Positions 53,495 through 63,447 are shown, counted from the stretch's first letter. The stretch: 64,000 nucleotides of DNA from Candidatus Gastranaerophilales bacterium (GCA_944323925.1 CALUUI010000002.1:124001-188000); one strand, 5' to 3'. Made by a program: numbers and translations. Notes: a model not told the origin generated them from the letters alone.

Positions 53495-54127
53495 ATGGAT
53501 ACAAAAGCATTGTGGTGTTTATCTTACGGAGTATATGTAGTTTCAACCGTTGATAATGATGGGAAAAAGGCAACAGGGTGTATTGCAAACAGTGTTATGC
53601 AGGTTACTTATGATACCGTTGCAGTTAGTATTAATCATAACAATTATACTAATACCTGCATAAAGAAGAGTCGTAAATTTGGAATTTCTGTTCTTGGTCA
53701 GAATGTAGATGATAACGTAATTCCTATATTTGGTTTTCAATCAGGGCGTGAGGTTAATAAGTTTGAAAATATAAAATATTTTGAAAAAGCCGGATTAAAT
53801 ATCATTTCGAATTCTGTAGGATATATAATTTGTAAAGTCGACGACATTTTAGAAACAGAAACTCATACAATATTTTTAGGAAAGATAACAGATTGTGGGG
53901 TTTTGAGTAATGAACCTGTAATGACTTATGAATACTACCATAAGATGAAGAATGGTAAGAGTCCTAAAAATGCTCCTACTTATATTGAAGAAACGGTACA
54001 ATCCGATGAACTCTCTTACCGTTGTTCAATATGCGGATATATTTATAAAGGCGATATTACTAAAGAGCCGGAAGATTATGTTTGCCCAATCTGTAAGCAG
54101 CCAAAATCAGTTTTTGTTAAGGTTTAA
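53495..54127 (+). CDS. hrb: Flavin reductase-rubredoxin fusion (Hrb-like)
   Basis: The 210-residue protein joins an FMN-binding flavin-reductase-like domain (about 1-150; ATGCIANSVMQVTYDTVAVS, SVLGQN) to a C-terminal rubredoxin (YRCSICGYIYKGD, DYVCPICKQPKSVF) with two CxxC pairs for one iron. This matches the high-molecular-weight rubredoxin of anaerobes such as Moorella, which passes electrons to oxygen- or NO-reducing flavoproteins. It indicates anaerobic life with oxidative-stress defence. The stop shares TTAA (54124-54127) with the convergent gene. Confidence 0.88.
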   Translation: MDTKALWCLSYGVYVVSTVDNDGKKATGCIANSVMQVTYDTVAVSINHNNYTNTCIKKSRKFGISVLGQNVDDNVIPIFGFQSGREVNKFENIKYFEKAGLNIISNSVGYIICKVDDILETETHTIFLGKITDCGVLSNEPVMTYEYYHKMKNGKSPKNAPTYIEETVQSDELSYRCSICGYIYKGDITKEPEDYVCPICKQPKSVFVKV

Positions 54128-54915
54128 TCAAGCGGAATTGGTACAAGATTGTTGTAAAACTGATATTCTGGAAAGTTTTCAGGTAACCTTTCCCAGTATC
54201 TTAGGATTGTTTTCCCTTTATCTTCAAACTCCTTAACTATTTTGTCAGGGGTTGAGGTTAGATAAGGGTAAATAAAAGGAACATCGTAGTCTGTAAGTTT
54301 AATTTCAAGTTGATTGGTTTGTTTGTATTTTTGATGAAGTCTGTAAAATTGTTCAAGCCGTTTAGATTTTTCATTATGGTTTATAATAATTGATTTTGAC
54401 ATTAGAAGCGGCGGAGTATTATTAAGTCTGATTTCGTTTTCTTTAAACTCTTGATATGTTGGTTTAAAGTATTGAGCATAAATATTATTATCTTGTGGGT
54501 AATTTATTGGAAAATCCTTTTTTATGTACAAAAAAGCTCCGCAAGGAACAGTGAAAAATTTCCTTAGGGAGTAAAAACTTGCTATTCCTTTTGGTGGGGC
54601 GTAAAAACTTTGAGCATTATCAATAATGAGATTAGAATAGTTTTGGCTAAGGATTTCAATATTTTTATAGTTTATCCCAAAGTAATTAGGATAAACTATA
54701 AAATCATCTTTTTTAAATTTTTTTGTCGGAAAAAAGTTTAAATCAATATGATAAAACTTTAATTTACACCCGTTTTTGATTTCATCTTTTAGTGCTTGAA
54801 ATATAGTCGGACAAATATAGAACGGAACATTTAATTCCTTGATATTGTATGCGTTTACAACGTGTTTAAGACAATATCTGGCAAGATTAAGTTTTATCAG
54901 ATTATATTCAGGCAT
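54124..54915 (-). CDS. DegT/DnrJ/EryC1-like protein, short and divergent
   Basis: The 263-residue protein resembles PLP-dependent DegT-type sugar aminotransferases: NVPFYICPTIFQALKDEI, YPNYFG, LIIDNAQSFYAPPKGIASFY and then SLRKFFTVPCGAFLYI, where the Lys would correspond to the PLP-binding position. It is about 100 residues shorter than the family norm, lacking an intact C-terminal domain, so catalysis is uncertain. Its neighbours, a glycosyltransferase and a phosphohexomutase, suggest surface-sugar metabolism. Confidence 0.6.
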   Translation of the reverse strand: MPEYNLIKLNLARYCLKHVVNAYNIKELNVPFYICPTIFQALKDEIKNGCKLKFYHIDLNFFPTKKFKKDDFIVYPNYFGINYKNIEILSQNYSNLIIDNAQSFYAPPKGIASFYSLRKFFTVPCGAFLYIKKDFPINYPQDNNIYAQYFKPTYQEFKENEIRLNNTPPLLMSKSIIINHNEKSKRLEQFYRLHQKYKQTNQLEIKLTDYDVPFIYPYLTSTPDKIVKEFEDKGKTILRYWERLPENFPEYQFYNNLVPIPLD

Positions 54916-54931
54916 AAATCTTAAAACTTAA

Positions 54932-55132
54932 TTAGCTTTCAGCAACAACAGTAGAAACCAGTTCTCCGTAGCTGTTAAAATGTCCGTCGGTTTCTTCAAC
55001 AATATAATTAAGGCTTGAATCGGCTTCAATAGCTTTTTTAGCACAAGCCATAGCTTCATCAAGATCCATAAATTCGCCTATTAAACTCTTAGATAGTTCG
55101 GAATAATTTCTTTCGGTATAAACGTGATACAT
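54932..55132 (-). CDS. Small unknown protein, 66 residues
   Basis: The protein starts MYHVYTERNYSELSKSLIGE, with AGGAGG upstream. A compact alpha/beta pattern (DEAMACAKKAIEADSSLNYI, VEETDGH) suggests a small DUF-type fold. The longer frame to 55177 lacks a site. It precedes the DegT-like gene by 16 nt on the same strand. Confidence 0.6.
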   Translation of the reverse strand: MYHVYTERNYSELSKSLIGEFMDLDEAMACAKKAIEADSSLNYIVEETDGHFNSYGELVSTVVAES

Positions 55133-55233
55133 ATTAAAATCCTCCTTGTAATAAAATGATAACATAAATAAAAGCATTATTTATTTTTCTGGTATTATAT
55201 AGTTAAGAATAACGATTTTAGGGAGAATATAAA

Positions 55234-56712
55234 ATGATTTACGAAACTGCTTTTGGAAAAAATGATATAAGAGGAGTTTATGGCGAAGACATAACAGAGG
55301 AATTATTTTTCTATACAGGCAGAGGTTATCTAAGATTTTTATCGGAGAATACTGGCAAAAATCCGGAGCAGTTGTTGGTAACAGTGTGCAGAGACGCAAG
55401 ATTACATTCTCCAAGTTTGTCGGAAGCATTAATAAGAGGTTTATTATCATTAGGTGCCAGAGTAATAGATTTAGGATTAGCCCCAACTCCTATCGGATAT
55501 TATTCAGAAGCTCATGGGATTAATCCGGTTATAACTTATAATCAAGAAATTGACGGGGCTTTAATTATTACAGCAAGTCATAATCCTAGCCAGTATAACG
55601 GACTAAAAATGACTTATAATAAGCAGTCGTTGAATGAAGAACAAATTAAAGAAGTTAAGAATTTTACAATAAAGGAATATCAAAATTATCCTCCAAAGAG
55701 TATGCAATATGTAAATGTTGATAAGGCGAAACTTCAAGAATATGATTTAATTTATGATTATATTCAGGATATGTCAAAAAGGTTTGGCAAGATAGGTGAA
55801 GGAATAAAGGTAGTAGTAGATTCAGCAAATGCAACAGGCGGAATAGTAGCACCAAAGTTGTATCGTTCATTAGGTTGTGAAGTAATAGAACTATATTCAA
55901 ATCCAGACGGAAGATTTCCGCACCATCACCCAAATCCTAGTGATGAAAGAACACTCAATGATATAAAGAAATCCGTTGTAGCAAATAATGCGGATTTAGG
56001 AATAGCCTTTGACGGTGATAGCGACAGAATAGGCGTAATATCATCTGACGGAACGGCTTTAACCGGAGATAAATTATTATTAATTTATGCAATGGATTAT
56101 TTATCTTGCTTATCAGATAAGAGCTGCAAGCCGGCTATTGTGTCTGAAGTCAAATGCTCTCAAGTGTTATACGATACAATCAATAACAACGGCGGAACGG
56201 CAATAATGTGTAAGACCGGACACGGATATATTAAGTCAAAGATGAAAGAAACCGGCGCTTTATTAGCGGGTGAAATGAGCGGGCATACTTTCTTTAAAGA
56301 CAGATACTACGGGTTTGACGATGCAATATATGCCGGATGCAGAATCATAGAAATTGTAGCAAAACACAAACGTAATAATCCGGAGTTTAATTTTAATGAG
56401 TTGTTGTTACCGTTTAGTAAAGTATATACTTCTAAAGAAATTAGACTTGAGTGCCCAAATGAGAAAAAGAAACCGGTATTAGAGCAGTTTGAAAACTATG
56501 TGTCAAAGAATCCGGATATGTTTTCAGATAGAATTCTTGATATAGTAACTTTAGATGGCATGCGAATAATTTTTGATGGTGGGTTTGCGCTTGTAAGACA
56601 AAGTAATACGGAGCCGGTCTTTACGCTAAGATTTGAAGCAAAAAATCAAGAAATGTGCGAAAAATATATAAATGCTATGCTTGATAAATTAAATGAATTT
56701 ATCAAAGGATAG
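55234..56712 (+). CDS. Phosphomannomutase/phosphoglucomutase
   Basis: The 492-residue alpha-D-phosphohexomutase moves phosphate between C6 and C1 of mannose or glucose. Active Ser in TASHNPSQYNGLKMT, metal loop FDGDSDRIG, sugar-binding GEMSGHTFFKD and phosphate-binding RQSNTEPVFTLRFEA are all intact. The substrate specificity cannot be told. GGGAGA precedes the ATG. It would supply nucleotide-sugar precursors for the surface glycans. Confidence 0.93.
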   Translation: MIYETAFGKNDIRGVYGEDITEELFFYTGRGYLRFLSENTGKNPEQLLVTVCRDARLHSPSLSEALIRGLLSLGARVIDLGLAPTPIGYYSEAHGINPVITYNQEIDGALIITASHNPSQYNGLKMTYNKQSLNEEQIKEVKNFTIKEYQNYPPKSMQYVNVDKAKLQEYDLIYDYIQDMSKRFGKIGEGIKVVVDSANATGGIVAPKLYRSLGCEVIELYSNPDGRFPHHHPNPSDERTLNDIKKSVVANNADLGIAFDGDSDRIGVISSDGTALTGDKLLLIYAMDYLSCLSDKSCKPAIVSEVKCSQVLYDTINNNGGTAIMCKTGHGYIKSKMKETGALLAGEMSGHTFFKDRYYGFDDAIYAGCRIIEIVAKHKRNNPEFNFNELLLPFSKVYTSKEIRLECPNEKKKPVLEQFENYVSKNPDMFSDRILDIVTLDGMRIIFDGGFALVRQSNTEPVFTLRFEAKNQEMCEKYINAMLDKLNEFIKG

Positions 56713-56718
56713 TTGTTT

Positions 56719-59700
56719 TTAAGATTGTTCGTAATATTTAATAATTCCTTCTACGATGGAATTTACAATATCATTTCCGAGGTTTCCGAACACAATATTT
56801 CTAACTTCATCATTGTTTTTAATATTGCAATACTCAATTAGTACAGCTGGTTCGTCTGCTGCCTGCTTATCGTTTTTCCTAAGAATTTGCAGAGAACGGT
56901 TATCTACTATTTTTGCTTGAATACTTTGTACTTCGTCATCGTTTGCTTGAATATCCATATTGTAGGTTATTTCTTTTCTTTTCAAATCTTGTAAATTAGA
57001 AACATTTACACTATTGATAAATGTTTCTAAAATATCTTTAGCCAATTTTTTATCATCATCATCTTTTTTGTGAGCAAATAATCTAGGTCCTGATGTTCCT
57101 TGATGGGAATCGGCATGAAGACTTATAGTTAAATCTGAACCAAAGTCTTTATAACTTACAGTGCTGTAATGACCTGCGGTTAGAACAACCTCAGCTCCTT
57201 GTTCTTGTAGTCTTTCAATTACTTTTTGTGCAATATAACGGTTTAGCATCCATTCATTAACGGAAGTTTCTTCGTTTAATGCCCCTTTATCAAAAGTATT
57301 GTTATTAGGATTATATCCGCCATGTCCAGAATTTATGACGATTTTATGTCCGCTTAAAGCGCCTTCTGCGGTTGGTTCATAATTTTCGACTAATGGTATT
57401 ACTTTCCCGTTTTTATCGGTTAATTTATCAAGTGTTGTTGTGCCCTCAGATATACCTAAGGTTTTGCAAATCTCTCCAAGTACATTCTTTGGCTTGGGTG
57501 AATCTGATATAAGAGCTTTAAAAGCATCTGAAATATCGCTTGTTCCTACCCACCAAGTTGAAGGATTATACCAAGCTCGGTCTCGGAATTCTTTTTCTAC
57601 AAGTTTTAAAAACTCGGATTTCTTTTCAGGGTTAAGCTCATATTGTTTATCCAACATATTAAACAGTCTTAGTATTTCATTTTTGCAGGTTTTTCTGTCA
57701 TTATCTGCTTCACAAATTCCTGAAATAATATCATTTGATTGTAGAACTTCAAGAATATTCCCTTTGTTAACACGTTGAATTTGATATTTGTATAACATAG
57801 AATTTAAGTCATCGTCTTTATCCAGCGTTTTTGCAAGCTGTGTGCTTATTTCTTTTGGAGAATTAGCAAGCGCATTGTCAAAGACTTTCATAATATCCGA
57901 ATATTTTTCATCTTCGCCGGCTTTTTCAAATCTGTTCAATATATCTGTGTTATTTTCTTTATCATTTAATAAAACATTAAGTGAATGTCTTAAAACTTCT
58001 AAATCTCCGTTTCTTTTAATTAATTTAACAAATTTTTTGGTCCCGCCGGCTAAATTTATTAATTCTCTTATATTATCTTTATTAATCTTCTTATTAAGCA
58101 CAAGTCCTGTAAATTTTCTTGTGTCAGACGATGAATCATTAGCTGTTTCAATTGCTCTGTAAAGTGACTCGGCATTATTGGCATCAAGAATTCCTGCCAT
58201 TGCGGTCATATCATCCATATCTGCCCCAAACCAAGAATCATATTCATCTTGGGCTTCTTCTTTAAAGATATCTATGGCTTCTTTAGGCAGATTATATTGT
58301 TTTGCATATTTATCAAAAATTTCTTCGGTTTTGCGTAATTTTTCATCATCACTTAGTTTAAGTTTTTTGATGTTAAGAATTTCATCTTTTAATGGTTTTT
58401 CAATAGGCTTTGACGTAGCGTTAGGAATAATTGGAATATTGATTATATCACCGATATTAATTTTAAAATCAGGTTCAAGTGTTTTATTAAGAACTTTTAG
58501 AACACTTACATCAATACCCAGTTTTTTTGCAATTTTGTTAAGAGTATCGCCTTGTTGAACAGTGTATTTGTTATTTTGTACACTTTCTTCTTGACTGCTT
58601 TTATTCCACCAGTTGTTGAGCTCTGTTAAAGAAACTTTTTCTTTGCAGGTTTCATAGAATTTATCAATAATAGGTTTAAGTTGTTTTTGAGTATCAACAT
58701 CAGAATTTTTATAAACCATAGCAAGTCTTGCAAGTGAACGTTTATAAAGTCCGTTCATATCCTCACCGGTTTTTATTGATTTTGTAAAGATTAATTGTTT
58801 GAATGCCTCATTTAAATTATTAGAGCTAATATTTTTCTTGAATTTTTCAACATCTAACGCTTCAAAACCTTTGTTGAAGATTAAGTCAATAAGCCCTTCT
58901 TGTAAAGGTTTAGGAATACTGTTATATAAATCTTCACCCAGTACAATTTTAATGTCTTCTGCTGTCTGAGCGTAATCTTTGGCTAATCTTGTATATGCTT
59001 CCGGAGCTTTCATTTCTGTTCCTTTTTTCACATTTTTTGTATAGCCAAAGCCTACTGTCCATACCCCATTATCATCTTGATATGCGTCTTCATAAGGTTT
59101 GTAGTCGTTATTAGGATTCCCTTCGAATTTTGTTATTAAGTCGGCAAACCTGTCGCTCATTCCCGTTGCCTGTTTTAATTGTGACATGTTTCTTATATCA
59201 ACAAATTCATTTGTAACAGATTTGGGCAAATTCAGTTTTTCACCTTTTTGTAAGATAATTTCTTTACCATTTCTTAAGACTGTTATTTCTCCATTTTTTC
59301 CTGTGCTTATTTTCCAGTTATTAGCATCGGCCAGTTGCCTTATTGAAACTTCATTTTCGTCAGCTATTTTAAATGGACTGTCACCCCCTTTGACAGTGTA
59401 TTGTGATTGGTTTTGCGAAGATGTTTGGATTTTTTTATTAGCGGTATTATTTGTGACGGTAACATTAATAACCATACCGGCTTGAAGATTGACTGGTTTT
59501 CCGTTTTTAGTAAGTGTGATAATGTTATTTTTATTTTTTACAACTTTCCAACCGTTAGCTTCTGCAAGTTGATAAATAGTTAGATTAAATTTTCTTGCTA
59601 TTTTAAAAGCTGTTTCACCCTCTTTTACTGTATAATTTTGTTGAGTGTTACCGTTTTCGTTATAGTTAAACAGAGCTTTATCAGATCTTGTTTCTTGTCC

Positions 59701-59763
59701 TTTATTTAGTTTTATACTGCGTTTTACTTCTTTTGAACCGCCTGTGCCTTCTACTTTTGACAT
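56719..59763 (-). CDS. Peptidoglycan hydrolase: three LysM, lysozyme and amidase domains
   Basis: The 1014-residue protein combines LysM1 (YTVKEGETAFKIARKFNL), LysM2 (YTVKGGDSPFKIADENEV), a phage-lysozyme-like GH24 region (about 190-385: FADLITKFEGNPNNDYKPYE, WTVGFGYT, LIDLIFNKGF), LysM3 (YTVQQGDTLNKIAKKLG), an unrecognised helical region of about 300 residues, and an Amidase_3 domain (IVINSGHGGYNPN, ISLHADSHQG, EYCNIKNNDE). It would cut both sugar and peptide bonds of peptidoglycan. The N-terminus is hydrophilic (MSKVEGTGGSKEVK) with no signal peptide, so its export route is unclear. GGAG precedes the ATG. Confidence 0.87.
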   Translation of the reverse strand: MSKVEGTGGSKEVKRSIKLNKGQETRSDKALFNYNENGNTQQNYTVKEGETAFKIARKFNLTIYQLAEANGWKVVKNKNNIITLTKNGKPVNLQAGMVINVTVTNNTANKKIQTSSQNQSQYTVKGGDSPFKIADENEVSIRQLADANNWKISTGKNGEITVLRNGKEIILQKGEKLNLPKSVTNEFVDIRNMSQLKQATGMSDRFADLITKFEGNPNNDYKPYEDAYQDDNGVWTVGFGYTKNVKKGTEMKAPEAYTRLAKDYAQTAEDIKIVLGEDLYNSIPKPLQEGLIDLIFNKGFEALDVEKFKKNISSNNLNEAFKQLIFTKSIKTGEDMNGLYKRSLARLAMVYKNSDVDTQKQLKPIIDKFYETCKEKVSLTELNNWWNKSSQEESVQNNKYTVQQGDTLNKIAKKLGIDVSVLKVLNKTLEPDFKINIGDIINIPIIPNATSKPIEKPLKDEILNIKKLKLSDDEKLRKTEEIFDKYAKQYNLPKEAIDIFKEEAQDEYDSWFGADMDDMTAMAGILDANNAESLYRAIETANDSSSDTRKFTGLVLNKKINKDNIRELINLAGGTKKFVKLIKRNGDLEVLRHSLNVLLNDKENNTDILNRFEKAGEDEKYSDIMKVFDNALANSPKEISTQLAKTLDKDDDLNSMLYKYQIQRVNKGNILEVLQSNDIISGICEADNDRKTCKNEILRLFNMLDKQYELNPEKKSEFLKLVEKEFRDRAWYNPSTWWVGTSDISDAFKALISDSPKPKNVLGEICKTLGISEGTTTLDKLTDKNGKVIPLVENYEPTAEGALSGHKIVINSGHGGYNPNNNTFDKGALNEETSVNEWMLNRYIAQKVIERLQEQGAEVVLTAGHYSTVSYKDFGSDLTISLHADSHQGTSGPRLFAHKKDDDDKKLAKDILETFINSVNVSNLQDLKRKEITYNMDIQANDDEVQSIQAKIVDNRSLQILRKNDKQAADEPAVLIEYCNIKNNDEVRNIVFGNLGNDIVNSIVEGIIKYYEQS

Positions 59764-59861
59764 AAAATTGCTCCGTTCAATCTCTTGAAATTAGTTCCTA
59801 TATAACATGTATTCCACGTAGCAAAATAAAAATAACACAATATTAAGAAATGTAACGTGGA

Positions 59862-60344
59862 TTATACTATTAATTCAGTGAGATTGTCGGCTTTTGCGGC
59901 TTCTACGGCGAGTTGATCGCAACGTTCATTATATGGATGACCATTATGCCCCTTAACCCAAATGAATTTTATGTTATGAGGCTTCATAGCATCAATAAGT
60001 CTTTTCCATAATTCAACATTTTTAACCGGAGATTTAGATGCAGTTCTCCACCCATTTCTAATCCAGCTATCAAGCCATTTTTGATTAATTGCATCTGTAA
60101 GGTATTTACTATCTGATGTTAGTATGACCTCACAAGGTTTTTTAAGCCCTTCAAGCGCAACAATAGCAGCAAGCAGTTCCATTTGATTATTAGTAGTATT
60201 GATATATCCTTTGGAAAACTCTTTTTCGTGTTTTTGCCCATTTTTATCTATATAAACAAGAATGGCACCATAGCCACCCTTTCCGGGGTTTCCGCTACAA
60301 GCGCCATCTGTGTATATTTCTACTTTTGTTTTATTCTCCGGCAT
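59862..60344 (-). CDS. rnhA: Ribonuclease HI
   Basis: The 160-residue enzyme removes RNA from RNA:DNA hybrids. All four acidic catalytic residues are visible: D in [17 protein letters not shown] in [10 protein letters not shown] in TSDSKYL and D in NERCDQLA, with the His in GHNGHPYN. It follows a small HEAT-like gene by 11 nt and probably shares its transcript. Confidence 0.97.
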   Translation of the reverse strand: MPENKTKVEIYTDGACSGNPGKGGYGAILVYIDKNGQKHEKEFSKGYINTTNNQMELLAAIVALEGLKKPCEVILTSDSKYLTDAINQKWLDSWIRNGWRTASKSPVKNVELWKRLIDAMKPHNIKFIWVKGHNGHPYNERCDQLAVEAAKADNLTELIV

Positions 60345-60355
60345 GTTTAGTAAAC

Positions 60356-60640
60356 TTATGCTGCTAATTCTCCGGTGATTTCAGAAATTAAGTATTTAGC
60401 AACCCATTCAAAATCTTTGTTGTTACCTGCTGCTTTTTTAAGGTATTCAATACTTGCATCGCCTATTCTGATTAGAGTCATTGCAACAACACCTCTTTTA
60501 ATACCTCTTACGATTTGTAATTGGTTTACTAATTCAGGAACAGCTTTAGAACCTATGCTTACTAATTGATTTTCGATTTCATTTTTTTGTGTATTATCTG
60601 CATTTTCCAATTTTTTAAGCATTTCTTCTATAGATTGCAT
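60356..60640 (-). CDS. Small HEAT-repeat-like protein
   Basis: The 94-residue helical protein ([40 protein letters not shown]) has the spacing of two HEAT-like repeats. The ATG at 60640 has AAGGAGA seven bases upstream, unlike the longer frame to 60676. The function is unknown. Confidence 0.65.
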   Translation of the reverse strand: MQSIEEMLKKLENADNTQKNEIENQLVSIGSKAVPELVNQLQIVRGIKRGVVAMTLIRIGDASIEYLKKAAGNNKDFEWVAKYLISEITGELAA

Positions 60641-60944
60641 AATTTTCTCCTTTTTTATCTCTTTAAGCATTTTCATTATAGATTAAAAAAATATCATTCT
60701 TTGATTTTTTAATATAATCTTTACATCTATATAAAGAAGGATTAACAAAACTTAAAAAAAACGAATTTTAAAACTATTTATATTTTCTATTGTTATGATA
60801 AGGAATTTTTAACAATATCTAAAAAATAAAAATACTAATATATAAGGTGAAAGAATATGGTTGATTATTTATGATAATCTCTGCAAAATTATAATTTTAT
60901 ATAATGAAAGCCCCCCTTTTAAAAGGGGGCTTTTCATACTTCAG
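60641..60944. other. AT-rich intergenic stretch
   Basis: The region holds the upstream part of the HEAT-like/rnhA unit and the terminator at 60907. I see no ORF with a start site and no RNA fold beyond the terminator. Confidence 0.5.
60907..60934 (-). terminator. Terminator after the 60945 gene
   Basis: AAAGCCCCC/GGGGGCTTT with the A/T-rich loop and T runs on both strands lies 11 nt beyond the stop. Confidence 0.9.
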
Positions 60945-61436
60945 CTAGTAATTAATAAACGCTCTGTTGACATCGGCCATAATATCGTATGCACTAACTG
61001 TTTGAGGTGCTGTCTCTTTAGGAACATTAGCCGCGAAGGCTGTTTTCCCTTCGTACTGAAGTTGTGCCAGGTATGCTTGTTGTTCACCCTGAGCGATATT
61101 GGTCAATTGTCTGAGAGCTGAATCAAATGTAGCTCTGTCTTTCTCAATATCTCCGGTTGCCGCCAGACCAATTTTAGCCATGACGCTTTCCCAAGGATAT
61201 TGGGTTTGTTTTGTACCAGCGTTTTGACGTGAGATTTCTGATTGCGCCTGTTGGGAATAGTCCCCATACATCGCTTTGTACAACTCTTTGATGTCAGTGT
61301 ATGCATCACCCGTTTGACGGATGTGGTACTCCTTCATCAAATCATTCAGCTTTTTATCAGAAATCGTGCTGCCAAAGAACTGACGTTGATACGTCGCTCC
61401 GTAGTCATAGATTCCGTTTACTGCTGTGATTGTCAT
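60945..61436 (-). CDS. Unknown protein, 163 residues
   Basis: The protein starts MTITAVNGIYDYGATYQRQF. GAGGTGTG precedes the ATG at 61436; the longer frame to 61586 lacks a site. It is helical, rich in Gln, Ala, Tyr (AYTDIKELYKAMYGDYSQQA, TNIAQGEQQAYLAQLQYEG), with no signal peptide or membrane helix. GC content seems higher than the neighbours, suggesting selection for abundance or transfer. I recognise no family. The leaderless helical form resembles other unknown proteins of this window (11181-13341, 36115-39554). Confidence 0.6.
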   Translation of the reverse strand: MTITAVNGIYDYGATYQRQFFGSTISDKKLNDLMKEYHIRQTGDAYTDIKELYKAMYGDYSQQAQSEISRQNAGTKQTQYPWESVMAKIGLAATGDIEKDRATFDSALRQLTNIAQGEQQAYLAQLQYEGKTAFAANVPKETAPQTVSAYDIMADVNRAFINY

Positions 61437-61608
61437 GATACACACCTCGACATACAATTGTATATATAATATATATCGGCTGATTTTCAGATTTTCTTTA
61501 ACGTTTTTGATGAACTTTTTACAAAAATTTACATTTGTCGCCTGTAATTCAGTTATATTAGCATTTTTTATTTGTGATTTTTTCATGTTTTTATGCTAAT
61601 ATTCTTCT

Positions 61609-62574
61609 ATGACGGTTCATTTTTTTTATGGGGAAGAAGATTACGATATAGAAAAAGCGATTGACTTTTTTAAGTCTAAGCTGGATAAAAACTTTGCTGC
61701 GATGAATTATCGTGTATACTCCAACCCTGATTATATTGAGTTAACTCAATTACTGAGAACTCAGCCAATGATGTTTGGAAATCTGCTCATCATAATTAAT
61801 TGCGGCGGGTATTTGGGTGAAAAAGGCAATAATTTTGATGATAAACAGTTAGCAGAAATTGAAACTCTTATTGGGGAATCATCAGAACTTGTCGACATAG
61901 TTTTTGTATGGAAATTACCTAGGGGCGAAGGTAAAAAGCCGGATTCCAGAAGAAAGTTATTTAAAATTCTTGCTAAAGCCGATGTAAGAGTTTTTGATGC
62001 GATAAAAACTTATCAGGTAAATGAATTGACTGCAAGAATTAAGGCAATGGCTAAGGAAAAAAATATTTCATTGGATAATGATGCGTGCTTAGCACTTATT
62101 GAGCAAATTGGAAATAATCTCAGGGATTTTGATTCTGAACTTGAAAAACTAAAACTTCTTGTTTATCCGGAAAAGAAAATCGGTGAAAAATTAGTAAGGG
62201 AAAATTGTATTTCTAATCAAGACTTATTCAATTTAACAGATTATATTATGAAAAATCAAAAAGATAAGGCATTGTTAGAGTTTAGAAGACTTACTGATAA
62301 AAAACACCCGCTTGAAATTCTAAGTGCAATCCAAACAATGCTTAGAAAGTGGATAACAATTAAGCTGAATGCAAATTCAATGTCGACATTTGAGATTTCT
62401 AAGAAAATAGGAATGCACGAGTTTGCAGTTAAACAGACTATTGCAAAACTTAAAAATACATCACTAAAAGAAATGGTTAAATTTAAACAGTTATTAATTG
62501 ATTCAGAATACAAGATTAAAAACGGAAATGCTTATGACGTTCAGTTTGAGGTAGAAAATGCTATTATCAGATAA
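61609..62574 (+). CDS. holA: DNA polymerase III delta subunit
   Basis: The 321-residue clamp-loader subunit opens the sliding clamp. HolA-type features are FFYGEEDYDIEKAIDFFKSK at the N-terminus, then LLRTQPMMFGNLLIIINC, and helical domain III (LALIEQIGNNLRDFDSELEKL, FNLTDYIMKNQKDKAL). There is no Walker motif, as expected. No Shine-Dalgarno sequence exists; TAATAT lies six bases before the ATG. It overlaps holB by 17 nt. Confidence 0.92.
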   Translation: MTVHFFYGEEDYDIEKAIDFFKSKLDKNFAAMNYRVYSNPDYIELTQLLRTQPMMFGNLLIIINCGGYLGEKGNNFDDKQLAEIETLIGESSELVDIVFVWKLPRGEGKKPDSRRKLFKILAKADVRVFDAIKTYQVNELTARIKAMAKEKNISLDNDACLALIEQIGNNLRDFDSELEKLKLLVYPEKKIGEKLVRENCISNQDLFNLTDYIMKNQKDKALLEFRRLTDKKHPLEILSAIQTMLRKWITIKLNANSMSTFEISKKIGMHEFAVKQTIAKLKNTSLKEMVKFKQLLIDSEYKIKNGNAYDVQFEVENAIIR

Positions 62575-63403
62575 ATATCCGTTCCTTACGAACTATTTTA
62601 ATAAAATGCTATCATCAGAACCTAGAAAAGTTCCTCAAAGTATAGTATTTTGGGGTAATGATTTTAATTCTCAAAGTATATTAGCGTCTGAGATTGCACG
62701 TTTATTGAATTGTACCGGAGATAAATCTGATAATTGTCAATGTATCAACTGTAATTGGATTAGAGAAAATACACATCCTGCTGTTCAGTATATTTCAAGG
62801 ATTGATAACAAACCATCAGATGACGAATCTAAAACCGTTATATCTATTAAACAGGCAAATGAAATTAAATCTGCACTTATGACTTCATCTGATTTCCATA
62901 GAGTTTATATTTTTTGTGACAGAGATGATGATGGAAATATTTGCGGACTTAATCAGAAAAATTTTCAGGAAGAAACTGCAAATTCATTACTTAAAATTGT
63001 TGAAGAACCGACTTCAGAAGTGACTTTCGTTTTCCTTGTAAGATATAAAGAGGATTTACTCCAAACAATTATAAGTCGTTCTCAATGTTTCTTTGTTCCG
63101 TCATTTGAAAGGCCAAGCGTTGATTTTTCGGTTATTGAAGGGGTATTTACCGAATACTACCAATTTAAAAGAAAAGATGCATTTAATGTTGCAGATGCCT
63201 TATATAATCTATCAAAGGAACATAAACCGCAAGATATTTTGTCTGCAATACAAAACTATATGCTTGTATTATTAAAATCTAATCCAAATAATTCGAGATT
63301 TATTCGTGATATAGAGAAGGTAGAAAAAGCAAAAAAAGAACTTGATTTGAATATGAGTTCGCAAAATGTATTTGAAGATATGTGCTTGGAACTGATTCAT
63401 TAA
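62558..63403 (+). CDS. holB: DNA polymerase III delta-prime subunit
   Basis: The 281-residue clamp-loader subunit has no functional P-loop (FWGNDFNSQSILASEIARLL), a zinc-binding region CTGDKSDNCQCINCNW, the EETANSLLKIVEEP motif and the SRSQCFF stretch, equivalent to the SRC-type sensor. GAGGTAG precedes the ATG within holA. The end is followed by tRNA-Val after about 45 nt. Confidence 0.9.
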   Translation: MLLSDKYPFLTNYFNKMLSSEPRKVPQSIVFWGNDFNSQSILASEIARLLNCTGDKSDNCQCINCNWIRENTHPAVQYISRIDNKPSDDESKTVISIKQANEIKSALMTSSDFHRVYIFCDRDDDGNICGLNQKNFQEETANSLLKIVEEPTSEVTFVFLVRYKEDLLQTIISRSQCFFVPSFERPSVDFSVIEGVFTEYYQFKRKDAFNVADALYNLSKEHKPQDILSAIQNYMLVLLKSNPNNSRFIRDIEKVEKAKKELDLNMSSQNVFEDMCLELIH

Positions 63404-63408
63404 AATTT

Positions 63409-63436
63409 TTGAAAAAATAATTTTTTGTATTATAAT
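63409..63436 (+). promoter_or_regulatory. Promoter of tRNA-Val
   Basis: TTGAAA (63409-63414), 16 nt, TATAAT (63431-63436), 11 nt before the tRNA. Confidence 0.7.
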
Positions 63437-63447
63437 TTTTATATCTT

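Noticed and set aside
58178-58558. Plus-strand ORF rich in Ser/Leu/Ile
   Set aside because: It is a shadow of the 1014-residue hydrolase on the minus strand, as are neighbouring plus-strand ORFs at 57440 and 57788.
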